64,000 nt of DNA from CBDCGJ01 sp965238305 (GCA_965238305.1 CBDEHK010000001.1:2542001-2606000), one strand, 5' to 3'; positions 1 through 9,805 are shown, counted from the first letter of the stretch. Notes: generated by a model not told the origin, from the letters alone. Program-made: numbers and translations.

Positions 1-15
1 CAATCACCTAAATTT

Positions 16-37
16 TATAATGATCGGTCTATATAAT
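16..37 (+). promoter_or_regulatory. Putative promoter/operator region of the tetR gene
   Basis: Two TATAAT hexamers lie at 16-21 and 32-37, and the sequence GATCGGTCT sits between them at 23-31. GATCGGTCT resembles one half of the palindromic operators of YxaF/LmrA-type TetR repressors, but no matching left half is present, so autoregulation is only a suggestion. No convincing -35 box was found. Confidence 0.25.
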
Positions 38-87
38 TCTGTTAGAGTTAAAACGTCAAGTTCAGTGAGAAAAGGGTCGGGTGTCCG

Positions 88-675
88 ATGGCTAAAAACC
101 AAATCCAACGTAAGAATATTATTGTCGCCAGCCAGCGTTTGTTTCGCCGCCACGGTTATGCCGCAACCGGCATAAATGACATTGTTCGCCAAAGCGGTGC
201 GCCCAGGGGCTCACTCTATTATTATTTCCCAGATGGGAAGGAAGATATTGCGACTTCAGCCATCGAAGCCGCTGGTAAGATGGTCGAAAGAACCCTGTCG
301 GGAATCGCGCAGACAGCAACAGATCCAGTGGATTTTATCGAAACCTACGCCGGCATGCTGGAGCATTGGATGGCGTTGTCCGGTTATCGTGATGGCTGCC
401 CAATCACCACGATACTGTTGGAAACCGCTCCCAGATCCAAAACAATAACCGAAGCAGGTCAAAAAGCCTTTAATGCCTGGCGTCAAATTATTCGAGAATT
501 ATTGCAGGCGCATGATATTCCGGAAAACCGAAGCGCAGCGATGGCGAATATGATTTTGTCGACCCTGGAGGGGGCATTGATCCTGGCGCGGGTGGATGCA
601 TCGGCACAACCGATCCGGGATGCAGTCAAGGAACTGACCTGGTATTTGCTCTGTCAGTGTAACGAGCAGGCCTGA
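88..675 (+). CDS. TetR/AcrR family transcriptional regulator (YxaF/LmrA-like)
   Basis: A 195-residue DNA-binding repressor. The N-terminal TetR helix-turn-helix covers about residues 8-54, with the recognition-helix signature TGINDIVRQSGAPRGSLYYYF. The C-terminal ligand domain carries the YRDGCPI...LLE segment seen in the YxaF/LmrA subgroup (TetR_C). Length is normal for the family. Ligand and targets cannot be read from the sequence. The next gene, a dihydroflavonol-reductase-like oxidoreductase in the same direction 116 bp downstream, is the obvious candidate target, but a weak hairpin lies between them, so the two may not share a transcript. Confidence 0.88.
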   Translation: MAKNQIQRKNIIVASQRLFRRHGYAATGINDIVRQSGAPRGSLYYYFPDGKEDIATSAIEAAGKMVERTLSGIAQTATDPVDFIETYAGMLEHWMALSGYRDGCPITTILLETAPRSKTITEAGQKAFNAWRQIIRELLQAHDIPENRSAAMANMILSTLEGALILARVDASAQPIRDAVKELTWYLLCQCNEQA

Positions 676-682
676 AATTTCG

Positions 683-707
683 TAACCCAGAAAGGGTTAT
701 TGATTTT
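683..707 (+). terminator. Weak rho-independent terminator candidate after tetR
   Basis: A six-base-pair stem TAACCC/GGGTTA (683-688 and 694-699) with a five-base loop is followed by the T-rich run TTGATTTT. The stem is short, so termination may be partial. Confidence 0.35.
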
Positions 708-791
708 CACACGGGCGTGATTAAATAAACGTTCAGAGATTTTACGCGCGGAAACGACGTTGCGCGATCGAAATAATGTCTGGGGGAATTC

Positions 792-1826
792 ATGTCAAAA
801 CCATGCGTCCTAGTTACCGGAGCGTCAGGCTTCATTGCCTTGCATTGTGTTGTCCAGTTGCTGCAAGAAGGCTATGCCGTCCGCGGCACGGTCCGTTCAG
901 CTGAGCGCGAACAGGAGGTGCGGGATGTCGCCAAGCGCCATGTTGACGCTGACGATCGGCTAAGTTTCTCTCATGCCGATCTGGCTGCGGACGAAGGATG
1001 GGCGGACGCGGTCGCCGACTGCGAATATGTCCTGCATGTGGCTTCACCCTTTCCTGCGGGGATACCGAAAGATGAAAACGATTTGATCATTCCGGCACGA
1101 GATGGGGCGTTGCGCGTACTTAAGGCAGCGGCAGCGGCTGGTGTCAAACGTGTTGTGCTTACTTCTTCCATTGCCGCCGTGGCCTATGGTCATGGTGACA
1201 AAGACAGTTTTGATGAAAACGACTGGTCAGATGTCTCCGGGGCCGGAGTTGGGCCTTATGAGAAATCAAAGACATTGGCAGAGCGGGCAGCCTGGGATTT
1301 TGTCAATGGATCGGATGCCAATGGGTTGGAGCTGGTCGTCATTAACCCAGGCGGTGTCTTGGGGCCAGTCCTAAGCGAACGTTCGGGCACTTCGGCGGAG
1401 ATGGTGCGGCGCCTGATGATGCGCGAGCTGCCGGCCTGCCCAAGGATTGGCTTTCCGCTCGTCGATGTACGCGATGTTGCGTCCGCCCATCTGTTGGCGA
1501 TGACAAATTCGAATGCCGCAGGCCAGCGGTTTTGTTGTGTTAATGGCTTTGCCTGGTTTGAAGACGTTGCTAAAATCCTGGACGCGAAATTTGCGGCGCA
1601 AGGGTTCCGTGTTCCGACAAAAAGAATGCCCAATTTCTTGGTCCGAATTATTGCCCTGTTCGACCCGACAGTGAAGTTGATATTGTCCAGACTGGGGCGG
1701 CGCAGTGAGATATCCAATAAGCGCATCCTTGAGGTATTGAATTGGAAACCGCATTCTATTGAGGAAATGTCGATTGATATGGCCGATAGCTTGATCGAAT
1801 TCGGGATCGTCAAAGCGCCATCGTAA
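792..1826 (+). CDS. NAD(P)-dependent epimerase/dihydroflavonol-4-reductase-like SDR
   Basis: An extended short-chain dehydrogenase of 344 residues. The N-terminal Rossmann motif VTGASGFIALH (about residues 8-18), the active-site YEKSK (Tyr-x3-Lys, near residue 156) and the upstream TSS serine are all visible, so the enzyme should be catalytically competent. The family reduces aldehydes and ketones such as dihydroflavonols, methylglyoxal-type carbonyls or cinnamoyl-CoA. The substrate cannot be inferred here. The ATG is preceded by GGGGGAA at good spacing. It follows the TetR regulator and may be controlled by it. No signal peptide, so cytoplasmic. Confidence 0.85.
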   Translation: MSKPCVLVTGASGFIALHCVVQLLQEGYAVRGTVRSAEREQEVRDVAKRHVDADDRLSFSHADLAADEGWADAVADCEYVLHVASPFPAGIPKDENDLIIPARDGALRVLKAAAAAGVKRVVLTSSIAAVAYGHGDKDSFDENDWSDVSGAGVGPYEKSKTLAERAAWDFVNGSDANGLELVVINPGGVLGPVLSERSGTSAEMVRRLMMRELPACPRIGFPLVDVRDVASAHLLAMTNSNAAGQRFCCVNGFAWFEDVAKILDAKFAAQGFRVPTKRMPNFLVRIIALFDPTVKLILSRLGRRSEISNKRILEVLNWKPHSIEEMSIDMADSLIEFGIVKAPS

Positions 1827-2130
1827 GCATTTTGTCGTTTTAACTAGTATTTACTGTGATAATAAATATTTCTGTTAGTTTCATGGTGAATTAGCGGATT
1901 GCGGGCCAAGAAATTGCCGCCTGAGGGTGACAAATCCGTTCAATAATGCCATAAACAGCGCCCCGAGGTCGGTTTTCCTGTAATGTGTAGGAAGAAAAGA
2001 TCGTTGGTATGCGTGCAAGTTCTGTTTCCGCGCAAACCAGCGGCGCTCAAGCTGACACTTTAATCAAAGTGGCGCTATGGACAGGTGGTCCGTCACGAAA
2101 TAAGAGCAAATTCGAGTTGAAAGGAACAAG
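1827..2130. other. Intergenic region upstream of gltB
   Basis: About 300 bp, AT-rich at its left end, that must hold the gltBD promoter. I found no clear -35/-10 pair or sigma-54 (TGGCAC-N5-TTGC) box. It contains a 41-codon open frame (ATG at 2009, stop at 2132-2134 overlapping the gltB ATG), treated as unproven; see findings. The gltB Shine-Dalgarno AAAGGAA lies just before 2131. Confidence 0.5.
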
Positions 2131-5100
2131 ATGAGCAGAGCGGGCTTACCGGAAAAACAAGGATTGTATAACCCCGCAAACGAGCATGATAATTGCGGCG
2201 TTGGTTTCGTCGCTAATATCAAGGGCCGAACCAGCCATGAGATCGTTCGCCAAGGTTTGCAGATCTTGGTTAATCTGGATCACCGTGGGGCGGTTGGCGC
2301 TGACCCGTTGGCCGGCGATGGCGCCGGTGTGCTCGTCCAATTGCCGGACCGGCTGTTCCGCGAAGAATGTGCGGATTTGGGCTTTGAGCTGCCGGAAAAG
2401 GGAAATTACGCCGTCGGTATGGTGTTCCTGCCGCAAGCCGAAGATTTTGCCCGCGATTGCGTTTCCATCATCGAAAGCAAGGTTGCCGAAGAAGGGCAAA
2501 TTGTTTTGGGTTGGCGTGACGTACCGACGGATAATTCTTGTCTCGGCGAAACCGTCAAAGCAAATGAACCGGTCATTCGTCAAATCTTTATCGGCCGAGG
2601 TGACAACGTCGACGACCAAGACGCCTTTGAGCGCAAGTTGTTTGTCATTCGCAAGCAATCGCATATGGCGGTTCGGTTTTCCGACTATGTCGGCAAAGAA
2701 CATTTTTACATCACGACAATGTCGTCCAGAACGATAGTCTACAAAGGCATGGTCTTATCCGGCAATCTGAGTATCTATTATAATGACCTTGGGGATGAAC
2801 GGACAGAATCTGCCTTGGCGTTAGTGCATCAGCGTTTTTCAACCAATACCTTCCCATCCTGGAAGCTGGCGCAGCCGTTTCGCTTTCTCTGCCACAACGG
2901 CGAGATTAATACAGTTCAAGGCAACACCAATTGGATGGCGGCACGGCGTCATTCCATGAAATCGTCAGTGCTGCGCGATGACCTGGATAAATTGTGGCCG
3001 CTAATTGGCGATGGGTCATCGGATAGTGCCACTTTCGACAATGCCCTCGAATTGCTTGTCGCCAGTGGCTATTCGCTGTCGCATGCGATGATGATGATGA
3101 TCCCGGAAGCCTGGAATAATAATCCGTTGATGGATCCGGCCAGACGCGCGTTTTATGAATATCACGCCGCCTTGATGGAACCATGGGACGGTCCTGCCGG
3201 CGTCGCGTTCACCGATGGCCGGCAGATCGGTGCAACCTTGGATCGCAACGGGCTGCGACCGGCCCGCTACGTTGTCACTGATGATGACCTGGTAGTAATG
3301 GGCTCGGAAGTCGGCGTCCTGCCAATCCCGGAAGAAAAAATCACTCAAAAATGGCGTTTGCAGCCGGGCAAGATGTTCCTGATCGATATGGAACAAGGAC
3401 GCATTATCGACGATGAGGAAGTAAAAGCGGACCTGGCGAATGCGAAGCCCTATCAGGAATGGCTGGACGCGACGCAAATCGATCTGCGTGATCTACCGAA
3501 TGAAGTTGGGCCAATGCATCCCGATGCAAAAACCTTGTTAACTTCGCAGCAGGCCTTTGGGTACACCCAGGAGGATATCAAAGCTTTCATGACACCAATG
3601 GCGCTGACCGGACAGGATCCAGTTGGGTCCATGGGTATCGATACGCCGCTGGCCGTGTTGTCGGACCGTCCGAAGCGATTGTTCGATTATTTCAAGCAGC
3701 GCTTTGCGCAAGTGACCAATCCGCCGATCGATCCGATCCGCGAAGAATTGGTGATGTCGTTGATTTCGTTGATTGGCCCCCGGCCCAATCTGTTGGATCC
3801 GGACGATGCCGGCACGCACAAGCGGTTGGAAGTGCGGAAACCGATTATTTCCAACCTCGATTTGGAACGCATCCGACAAATTGAAAATCATGTCGATAAC
3901 GCCTTCAAAACGTATACATTGTTTATGACCTATCCAGCGTCCGAAGGGGCTGCAGGTATGGAAGGGGCGCTGGCGGATCTCTTCAAACGAGCGGAAGAAG
4001 TGGTCGAGCGCGGCTACAATATTCTGATCCTGTCCGACCGTGCTGTAGATACGGACAATATCCCGATCCCGTCCTTGCTGGCGACGGCAGGGGTCCATCA
4101 CCATCTCATTCGTGAAGGTCTAAGAACCAAGGTCGGTTTGGTTGTCGAGACCGGCGAAGCGCGCCTAGTCCATGATTTTTGCTTGTTGGCCGGTTATGGG
4201 GCAGAAGCGATCAATCCTTATTTGGCGTTTGATACCCTGTCGGCCATGCGACCGCGATTGCCGGAACGCCTTGAAGAAAGTGAAATCCATCACCGCTATT
4301 CAAAGGCGATTTCCAAGGGCATCTTGAAAGTGATGTCGAAGATGGGAATTTCGACCTATCAATCCTATTGCGGGGCGCAGATATTCGATGCTGTTGGTCT
4401 GTCGCAAAGCTTCCTGGATATGTTTTTCACTGGTTCCGTCAGTGCGATCGACGGCGTCGACATAGACCAAATTGCGGAAGAATCCGTACGCCGGCACAGC
4501 ATTGCTTACGGCGATGTTCTGGAATATCGCAGCGCGTTGGATGTCGGTGGTGATCTGGCTTATCGCTTGAAAGGCGAAGATCATGCTTGGACACCGGAGA
4601 CGGTGTCGTTGCTGCAACACGCGGTGCGCGGCGAAGACGAAGACAAGTTTCGCGCCTTCTCGAAACTGATCAATCAACAGGATATCAAACATCGCAACTT
4701 GCGCGGCTTGTTCAATCTGAAACCCGCCGATGCCCCGGTACCATTGGAAGAAGTAGAACCGGCCAGCGAAATCATGAAACGGTTTGCCACCGGTGCAATG
4801 TCGTTCGGGTCTATATCCTGGGAAGCCCACACCACTTTGGCAATCGCCATGAACCGCATCGGTGGAAAATCGAATAGCGGTGAAGGCGGGGAAGAAGCGG
4901 AACGTTATAAACCGCTGCCGAACGGCGACAGCATGCGCTCCGCCATCAAACAGGTCGCATCCGGTCGCTTTGGTGTGAATACGGAATATCTGGTAAACGC
5001 CAGCGATATTCAGATCAAGATGGCACAGGGTGCAAAACCGGGCGAGGGTGGGCAGCTGCCTGGCCACAAGGTCGATGAAGGCATTGCCAGGGTTCGCCAT

Positions 5101-6780
5101 TCAACCCCCGGCGTTGGTTTGATTTCACCGCCACCGCATCACGATATTTATTCAATTGAGGATTTGGCGCAACTGATCCACGATCTGAAGAACGTCAACC
5201 CGGAGGCCCGGGTCAGCGTCAAGCTGGTCTCTGAGATAGGCGTTGGTACGGTCGCGGCTGGCGTTTCAAAAGCGCATGCGGATCATGTCACGATTTCAGG
5301 ATTTGATGGTGGGACAGGGGCAAGTCCAATTACCTCTATTCAACATGCCGGAAGTCCCTGGGAAATCGGCTTGGCGGAAACCCACCAGACCTTGGTGATG
5401 AACCATTTGCGTGGTCGCATCGCGGTACAAGTGGACGGCGGTTTGCGGACCGGTCGCGACGTTGTGGTTGGTGCTTTGTTGGGCGCGGACGAATTCGGTT
5501 TTGCCACAGCGGCGTTGATCAGCTCCGGCTGTATAATGATGCGAAAATGTCATCTCAACACCTGCCCCGTCGGCGTTGCCACGCAGGACCCGGAATTGCG
5601 TAAGCTTTATTCCGGGCAGCCCGAACATGTCATCGCTTTTTTCACCTTCATTGCCAATGAAGTGCGGGAATTGATGGCGGAACTTGGCTTCCGCAATTTC
5701 AATGACATGATTGGCCACCGTGAATGTCTGGAAACACGCGATGCGATCGGTCATTGGAAAGCGAAAGGGTTGGACTTAAGTCGTATTCTGCACCCTGTCG
5801 ATGCTGGCCCGGACGTCGCTATTTATAACTGCGAAAGCCAGGACCATGGATTAGAAGACGCTCTCGATCATAAATTAATCGCGGATGCGTTTGCGGCGAT
5901 AAACGGCCGCCAAGTGGTTAAGATTGAAACCCCGATTGCGAATACCAATCGCACGGTCGGTGCTATGTTGTCCGGTGAAATCGTCAAGAAGCATGGTGAT
6001 AAGGGCTTACCCGAAGATACCTTGAACGTTAAATTCAAAGGTAGCGCGGGACAAAGCTTTGGCGCCTTCTTGAGTCATGGGGTGAATTTCGAACTCGAAG
6101 GTGACGCCAATGACTATGTCGGCAAAGGTATGTCTGGCGGTCGTTTGATTATCTACCCGCAGAAAAATATTCAGTTCAAACCGGAAGAAAACATTATTGT
6201 CGGCAATACTGTCCTTTATGGCGCCATCAGCGGCGAATGTTATTTCCGTGGCGTGGCGGGCGAACGTTTCGCGGTTAGGAACTCTGGCGTGAACGCGGTC
6301 GTTGAAGGTCTTGGCGATCATGGCTGCGAATATATGACCGGTGGCGTTGTTGTTGTCCTCGGGATGACAGGGCGTAATTTTGCCGCCGGTATGTCCGGTG
6401 GCATCGCCTATGTGTTGGATGAAATTGGCAACTTCGATCAACGCTGTAATCTCGCAATGGTCGAAATTGAACCCATTGCTGATGAGGACGAAGCGTTGGA
6501 AAATCACGAGGCGCAAGGCGGCGATCTGGAAACATTGGGACGTGTCGATGTGGTGCATGACATGACCAGATACGATTCCCAGCGGCTGCGCGGTCTCATC
6601 GAAAAACATTTTCACTATACCGGCAGCGCTCGGGCCAAAGATGTCTTGGACAATTGGGATGAATATCTGCCGAAGTTTGTCAAGGTGATGCCGGTGGATT
6701 ACCGCCGTGCCTTGCAGGAAATGCAAGCGGCTTCCCGCGCGGCGGAGCGGACCGGTATCAGTGTTGCAGTAGGTGATTAA
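2131..6780 (+). CDS. gltB: Glutamate synthase (NADPH) large subunit
   Basis: Makes glutamate from glutamine and 2-oxoglutarate in ammonia assimilation. At 1549 residues it has full family length. Order: a class II glutamine amidotransferase domain whose nucleophile is Cys22 after a 21-residue propeptide (context EHDNCGVGF), a central domain (about 470-770), the FMN-binding synthase domain (about 820-1210), and the C-terminal GXGXG beta-helix domain (about 1270-1500). Cys1134, Cys1140 and Cys1145 (CIMMRKCHLNTCPVG) bind the 3Fe-4S cluster. gltD starts 5 bp downstream, so the two are co-transcribed and form the alpha/beta holoenzyme in the cytoplasm. The start is supported by AAAGGAA before the ATG. 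Confidence 0.98.
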   Translation: MSRAGLPEKQGLYNPANEHDNCGVGFVANIKGRTSHEIVRQGLQILVNLDHRGAVGADPLAGDGAGVLVQLPDRLFREECADLGFELPEKGNYAVGMVFLPQAEDFARDCVSIIESKVAEEGQIVLGWRDVPTDNSCLGETVKANEPVIRQIFIGRGDNVDDQDAFERKLFVIRKQSHMAVRFSDYVGKEHFYITTMSSRTIVYKGMVLSGNLSIYYNDLGDERTESALALVHQRFSTNTFPSWKLAQPFRFLCHNGEINTVQGNTNWMAARRHSMKSSVLRDDLDKLWPLIGDGSSDSATFDNALELLVASGYSLSHAMMMMIPEAWNNNPLMDPARRAFYEYHAALMEPWDGPAGVAFTDGRQIGATLDRNGLRPARYVVTDDDLVVMGSEVGVLPIPEEKITQKWRLQPGKMFLIDMEQGRIIDDEEVKADLANAKPYQEWLDATQIDLRDLPNEVGPMHPDAKTLLTSQQAFGYTQEDIKAFMTPMALTGQDPVGSMGIDTPLAVLSDRPKRLFDYFKQRFAQVTNPPIDPIREELVMSLISLIGPRPNLLDPDDAGTHKRLEVRKPIISNLDLERIRQIENHVDNAFKTYTLFMTYPASEGAAGMEGALADLFKRAEEVVERGYNILILSDRAVDTDNIPIPSLLATAGVHHHLIREGLRTKVGLVVETGEARLVHDFCLLAGYGAEAINPYLAFDTLSAMRPRLPERLEESEIHHRYSKAISKGILKVMSKMGISTYQSYCGAQIFDAVGLSQSFLDMFFTGSVSAIDGVDIDQIAEESVRRHSIAYGDVLEYRSALDVGGDLAYRLKGEDHAWTPETVSLLQHAVRGEDEDKFRAFSKLINQQDIKHRNLRGLFNLKPADAPVPLEEVEPASEIMKRFATGAMSFGSISWEAHTTLAIAMNRIGGKSNSGEGGEEAERYKPLPNGDSMRSAIKQVASGRFGVNTEYLVNASDIQIKMAQGAKPGEGGQLPGHKVDEGIARVRHSTPGVGLISPPPHHDIYSIEDLAQLIHDLKNVNPEARVSVKLVSEIGVGTVAAGVSKAHADHVTISGFDGGTGASPITSIQHAGSPWEIGLAETHQTLVMNHLRGRIAVQVDGGLRTGRDVVVGALLGADEFGFATAALISSGCIMMRKCHLNTCPVGVATQDPELRKLYSGQPEHVIAFFTFIANEVRELMAELGFRNFNDMIGHRECLETRDAIGHWKAKGLDLSRILHPVDAGPDVAIYNCESQDHGLEDALDHKLIADAFAAINGRQVVKIETPIANTNRTVGAMLSGEIVKKHGDKGLPEDTLNVKFKGSAGQSFGAFLSHGVNFELEGDANDYVGKGMSGGRLIIYPQKNIQFKPEENIIVGNTVLYGAISGECYFRGVAGERFAVRNSGVNAVVEGLGDHGCEYMTGGVVVVLGMTGRNFAAGMSGGIAYVLDEIGNFDQRCNLAMVEIEPIADEDEALENHEAQGGDLETLGRVDVVHDMTRYDSQRLRGLIEKHFHYTGSARAKDVLDNWDEYLPKFVKVMPVDYRRALQEMQAASRAAERTGISVAVGD

Positions 6781-6785
6781 ACAAG

Positions 6786-8228
6786 ATGGGTAAACCAACA
6801 GGTTTTAAAGAGATAATGCGCCGCGATCTGTCTTATTCGCCGGTCACCGAACGCGTCAGCCATTATCATGAGTTTGTCCTGAAGCTCAGCGATAATGAAG
6901 TGAAACAGCAGGGTGCGCGCTGTATGGATTGTGGCATCCCGTTTTGTCACAGTGGCTGTCCGGTCAATAATATCATTCCGGAATGGAATGATCTGGTTTA
7001 TCGCGATGACTGGCAACAGGCCCTGCGGGTTTTGCATTCGACCAACAACTTCCCGGAATTTACTGGTCGGATATGCCCTGCACCGTGCGAAGCGGCCTGT
7101 ACTTTGAATATCACGGACGAACCCGTAGCGATCAAAACGATCGAATGCGCGATCATTGACAAAAGCTGGGAGGAAGGGTGGATTGTTCCGCGTATCCCAC
7201 AGCGTCGGACCGGCAAGAATGTGGCTGTGATCGGTTCAGGTCCGGCCGGCATGGCGTGCGCTCAACAGTTGGCCCGCGCTGGCCATGCGGTTACGATTTA
7301 CGAAAAAAATGCGCGCATCGGCGGGTTGCTTCGTTATGGCATTCCGGACTTCAAGATGGAAAAGCATCTGATTGACCGGCGGATGGCCCAGATGGCAGCG
7401 GAAGGGGTCAAATTTCGCACCAACTGCAATGTTGGCGTCGATATCAGTGTTGAAGAAATACGCGAAATTTACGATGCGGTCGTGTTCTCCGGCGGATCCG
7501 AACATCCCCGTGACATGCCGGTACCGGGACGTGAACTCGATGGTGTGCATTATGCGATGCAGTTCCTGACGCAGCAAAACCGTCGTATCGGTGAAGAACA
7601 AATAACGGATAACCAGCAGTTAACCGCTAAGGATAAGAGAGTTATTGTGATTGGCGGTGGCGATACCGGTTCGGACTGTGTCGGCACGTCGATCCGCCAG
7701 GGTGCGGTATCCGTAACGCAACTGGAAATCATGCCGAAACCGCCGGAAAAAGAAGACAAGGCAATGATTTGGCCAAATTGGCCGATGAAAATGCGCACCT
7801 CGACGTCACACGAAGAAGGCTGTGAGCGTGATTGGTCGGTTTCGACAAAATCCATCAAAGGTGACAATGGTAAAGTAACCGCCTTGGAACTAGTTCGTCT
7901 GCGTTGGGCCGCAAATGGCAACGGCGGCATGAACATGGAAGAGGTGCCTGGTAGCGCTTACGATCTGGAGGCGGATCTTGTCCTACTGGCGATGGGTTTT
8001 GTCCACCCGTTTCATGAGGGCCTGTTGGCCGATTCTGGTGTTGCATTGGACAATCGCGGTAATGTCGACGCCAATACGGAAGACTATAAATCCTCCATCG
8101 ATGGTATCTTTACCGCCGGTGATATGCGTCGCGGCCAGTCACTGGTTGTTTGGGCGATACGTGAAGGACGCCAATGCGCCCGTAGTGTCGATGAATATCT
8201 GATGGGTGAAACGACCCTGCCGCTCTAA
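6786..8228 (+). CDS. gltD: Glutamate synthase (NADPH) small subunit
   Basis: The 480-residue beta subunit that oxidises NADPH and passes electrons to GltB. N-terminal Cys46, 49, 54 and 58 (CMDCGIPFCHSGC) and Cys97, 101 and 105 (CPAPCEAAC) make the iron-sulphur domain. A first dinucleotide fold (GSGPAGMACAQQL, from about residue 151) binds FAD, and a second (IGGGDTGSDC, about 288) binds NADPH. Length and motif order match alphaproteobacterial GltD. Five bases separate it from gltB, indicating one operon. The following sterol-desaturase-family gene begins 18 bp downstream and may be read through, though it has no obvious role in nitrogen assimilation. Confidence 0.98.
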   Translation: MGKPTGFKEIMRRDLSYSPVTERVSHYHEFVLKLSDNEVKQQGARCMDCGIPFCHSGCPVNNIIPEWNDLVYRDDWQQALRVLHSTNNFPEFTGRICPAPCEAACTLNITDEPVAIKTIECAIIDKSWEEGWIVPRIPQRRTGKNVAVIGSGPAGMACAQQLARAGHAVTIYEKNARIGGLLRYGIPDFKMEKHLIDRRMAQMAAEGVKFRTNCNVGVDISVEEIREIYDAVVFSGGSEHPRDMPVPGRELDGVHYAMQFLTQQNRRIGEEQITDNQQLTAKDKRVIVIGGGDTGSDCVGTSIRQGAVSVTQLEIMPKPPEKEDKAMIWPNWPMKMRTSTSHEEGCERDWSVSTKSIKGDNGKVTALELVRLRWAANGNGGMNMEEVPGSAYDLEADLVLLAMGFVHPFHEGLLADSGVALDNRGNVDANTEDYKSSIDGIFTAGDMRRGQSLVVWAIREGRQCARSVDEYLMGETTLPL

Positions 8229-8246
8229 GATTATTTAGGCAAGCAT

Positions 8247-9038
8247 ATGGATGGTGAAGCAACGATAAGACTATCCGCATTTATCGGCGTTTTCGCCGTG
8301 ATGGTGTTATGGGAGGTCATATCTTCACGCCGCTCGCTCACTCGCTCGCGCTGGCAGCGTTGGTCGGCGAATTTGGGTATCGTCTTACTGAACACATTAT
8401 TGTTGCGCTTCACGATTGGTGCCATCGCCGTTTCCACTGCGGTATACGCGACAAATCAAGAGTTCGGACTTTTCCATGTCCTACCCTTACCGCCGTTCCT
8501 CGCAGTGATATTGTCAGTAATACTGTTGGACGTGGCGATTTATTGGCAGCACCGACTGTTTCACCTGATCCCGATATTCTGGCGTCTGCATCGCATGCAT
8601 CACGCCGATCTCGATTTCGATACCACCACAGGTGTACGCTTTCATCCGATCGAAATATTTGTTTCCGCGCTGATAAAAGCAGGGCTCGTGCTGATGATGG
8701 GTGCGCCGGTGGCCGCTGTCGTGATATTTGAAGTCCTGCTTAGCGCGACATCCCTGTTCAATCACGGCAATGTCCGCCTTCCCCTTGGCCTGGATCGTCT
8801 TGTGCGGTTGGTTTTGGTGACGCCGGACATGCATCGGGTCCACCATTCCGTGCTGCCGGGTGAGATGAACAGCAATTATGGCTTTTCGGTTTCTTGGTGG
8901 GACCGGCTTTTCGGAAGTTATGTGGCGCAACCGAAAGCTAGCCACGAGGACATGCAAATCGGCTTGCCGATTTTTCGTGAAGAAGCGGAAGGACGTTTGG
9001 ACAAACTTCTAACCCAACCGTTCCGTGAAGGGCGTTAG
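8247..9038 (+). CDS. Sterol desaturase/fatty acid hydroxylase family membrane protein
   Basis: A 263-residue integral membrane di-iron oxygenase. Three hydrophobic stretches precede the histidine cluster. The histidine boxes HRLFH (about 102-106), HRMHH (about 114-118) and HRVHH (about 197-201) follow the HxxxH, HxxHH, HxxHH pattern of this superfamily, which hydroxylates or desaturates sterols, fatty acids, carotenoids or alkylglycerols. The substrate is unknown. It lies 18 bp after gltD and its last 4 bp overlap the convergent enoyl-CoA hydratase gene. The ribosome-binding site is weak (TTAGGCAAG). Confidence 0.85.
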   Translation: MDGEATIRLSAFIGVFAVMVLWEVISSRRSLTRSRWQRWSANLGIVLLNTLLLRFTIGAIAVSTAVYATNQEFGLFHVLPLPPFLAVILSVILLDVAIYWQHRLFHLIPIFWRLHRMHHADLDFDTTTGVRFHPIEIFVSALIKAGLVLMMGAPVAAVVIFEVLLSATSLFNHGNVRLPLGLDRLVRLVLVTPDMHRVHHSVLPGEMNSNYGFSVSWWDRLFGSYVAQPKASHEDMQIGLPIFREEAEGRLDKLLTQPFREGR

Positions 9039-9805
9039 AATTCTCCATGGCGGCCGGCACCATCGACGAAACGACCAGCACCGCTCTGGAATTGTTGTTC
9101 GAATGCAGGTTTGCTGCCGGCGATTTCGCGGTCGATGGCTTCTTCTTCCGGGTAATCCCATTGGCTGATCGCAGAGGCGCGGTCCGACAGCATGGCTAAT
9201 TGAGGAAATTCAGCCAATGAATGCGCGAGGTCCTGAGCAGCTGACAATGCGTCACCTTTTTTGACTAAGCGATCCGCGAGACCAAAGGAGAATGCCTCCC
9301 GTGCATCTACCGGTCGGCCGGTCATCAACATGTCGAGGGCGCGGCTTTCGCCAATAATGCGCGGCAAGCGGACGGTGCAACCGTTTGGCATCGGTCCACC
9401 AAAGCGACGGCAGAAGACCCCAAATACCGCACTTTCGCTGGCCACCCTCAGATCGCACCAGACCGCCAGAGCGAGCCCAGCAGCAACTGCATGTCCTTCC
9501 ACCGCAGCGATCACGGGTTTGTTGAGGCGCCGGCGGGTCGCTCCTTTGTTGGTGCCGGCCCAACTAAATCCGATAGATGCACCACTAGCCAATTCATCCA
9601 GGTCGGCGCCGGCGCAAAAAGCCTCGCCCGCGCCCGTCAGAACTGCCACCCGTGCAGCTTTGTCAGCTTCAAACTGTGCACATATATCATGCAGTGTCTG
9701 CACCGTTTCCACATCACAGGCATTTTTGACTTCTGGACGATTAATCGTGATTGTAGTGACTGGACCGTCGCTATTGACCAGCACTTTTGGGTTTTCCACC
9801 GGCAT
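9035..9805 (-). CDS. Enoyl-CoA hydratase/isomerase family protein
   Basis: A 256-residue crotonase-fold protein. The oxyanion-hole segment GEAFCAGADLDEL (about residues 57-69) and the second loop with RFGGPMPNGC (about 133-142) are present. The family hydrates, isomerises or cleaves acyl-CoA thioesters. The usual second-loop catalytic glutamates are not evident (the segment reads FGGPMPNGCTVRLP), so plain hydratase activity is uncertain. ATG is preceded by AAAGGAA. It is transcribed alone, convergent with the hydroxylase gene and divergent from the HCCA-isomerase-like gene. Confidence 0.85.
   Translation of the reverse strand: MPVENPKVLVNSDGPVTTITINRPEVKNACDVETVQTLHDICAQFEADKAARVAVLTGAGEAFCAGADLDELASGASIGFSWAGTNKGATRRRLNKPVIAAVEGHAVAAGLALAVWCDLRVASESAVFGVFCRRFGGPMPNGCTVRLPRIIGESRALDMLMTGRPVDAREAFSFGLADRLVKKGDALSAAQDLAHSLAEFPQLAMLSDRASAISQWDYPEEEAIDREIAGSKPAFEQQFQSGAGRFVDGAGRHGEF

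Noticed and set aside
4..192. 62-codon reverse frame across the tetR start
   Set aside because: It covers the tetR promoter and N-terminus and has no ribosome site or protein-like features.
1256..1813. 185-codon reverse frame inside the reductase gene
   Set aside because: Antisense shadow of a well-supported SDR gene.
4300..5100. 266-codon reverse frame inside gltB
   Set aside because: Antisense shadow caused by codon bias of gltB.
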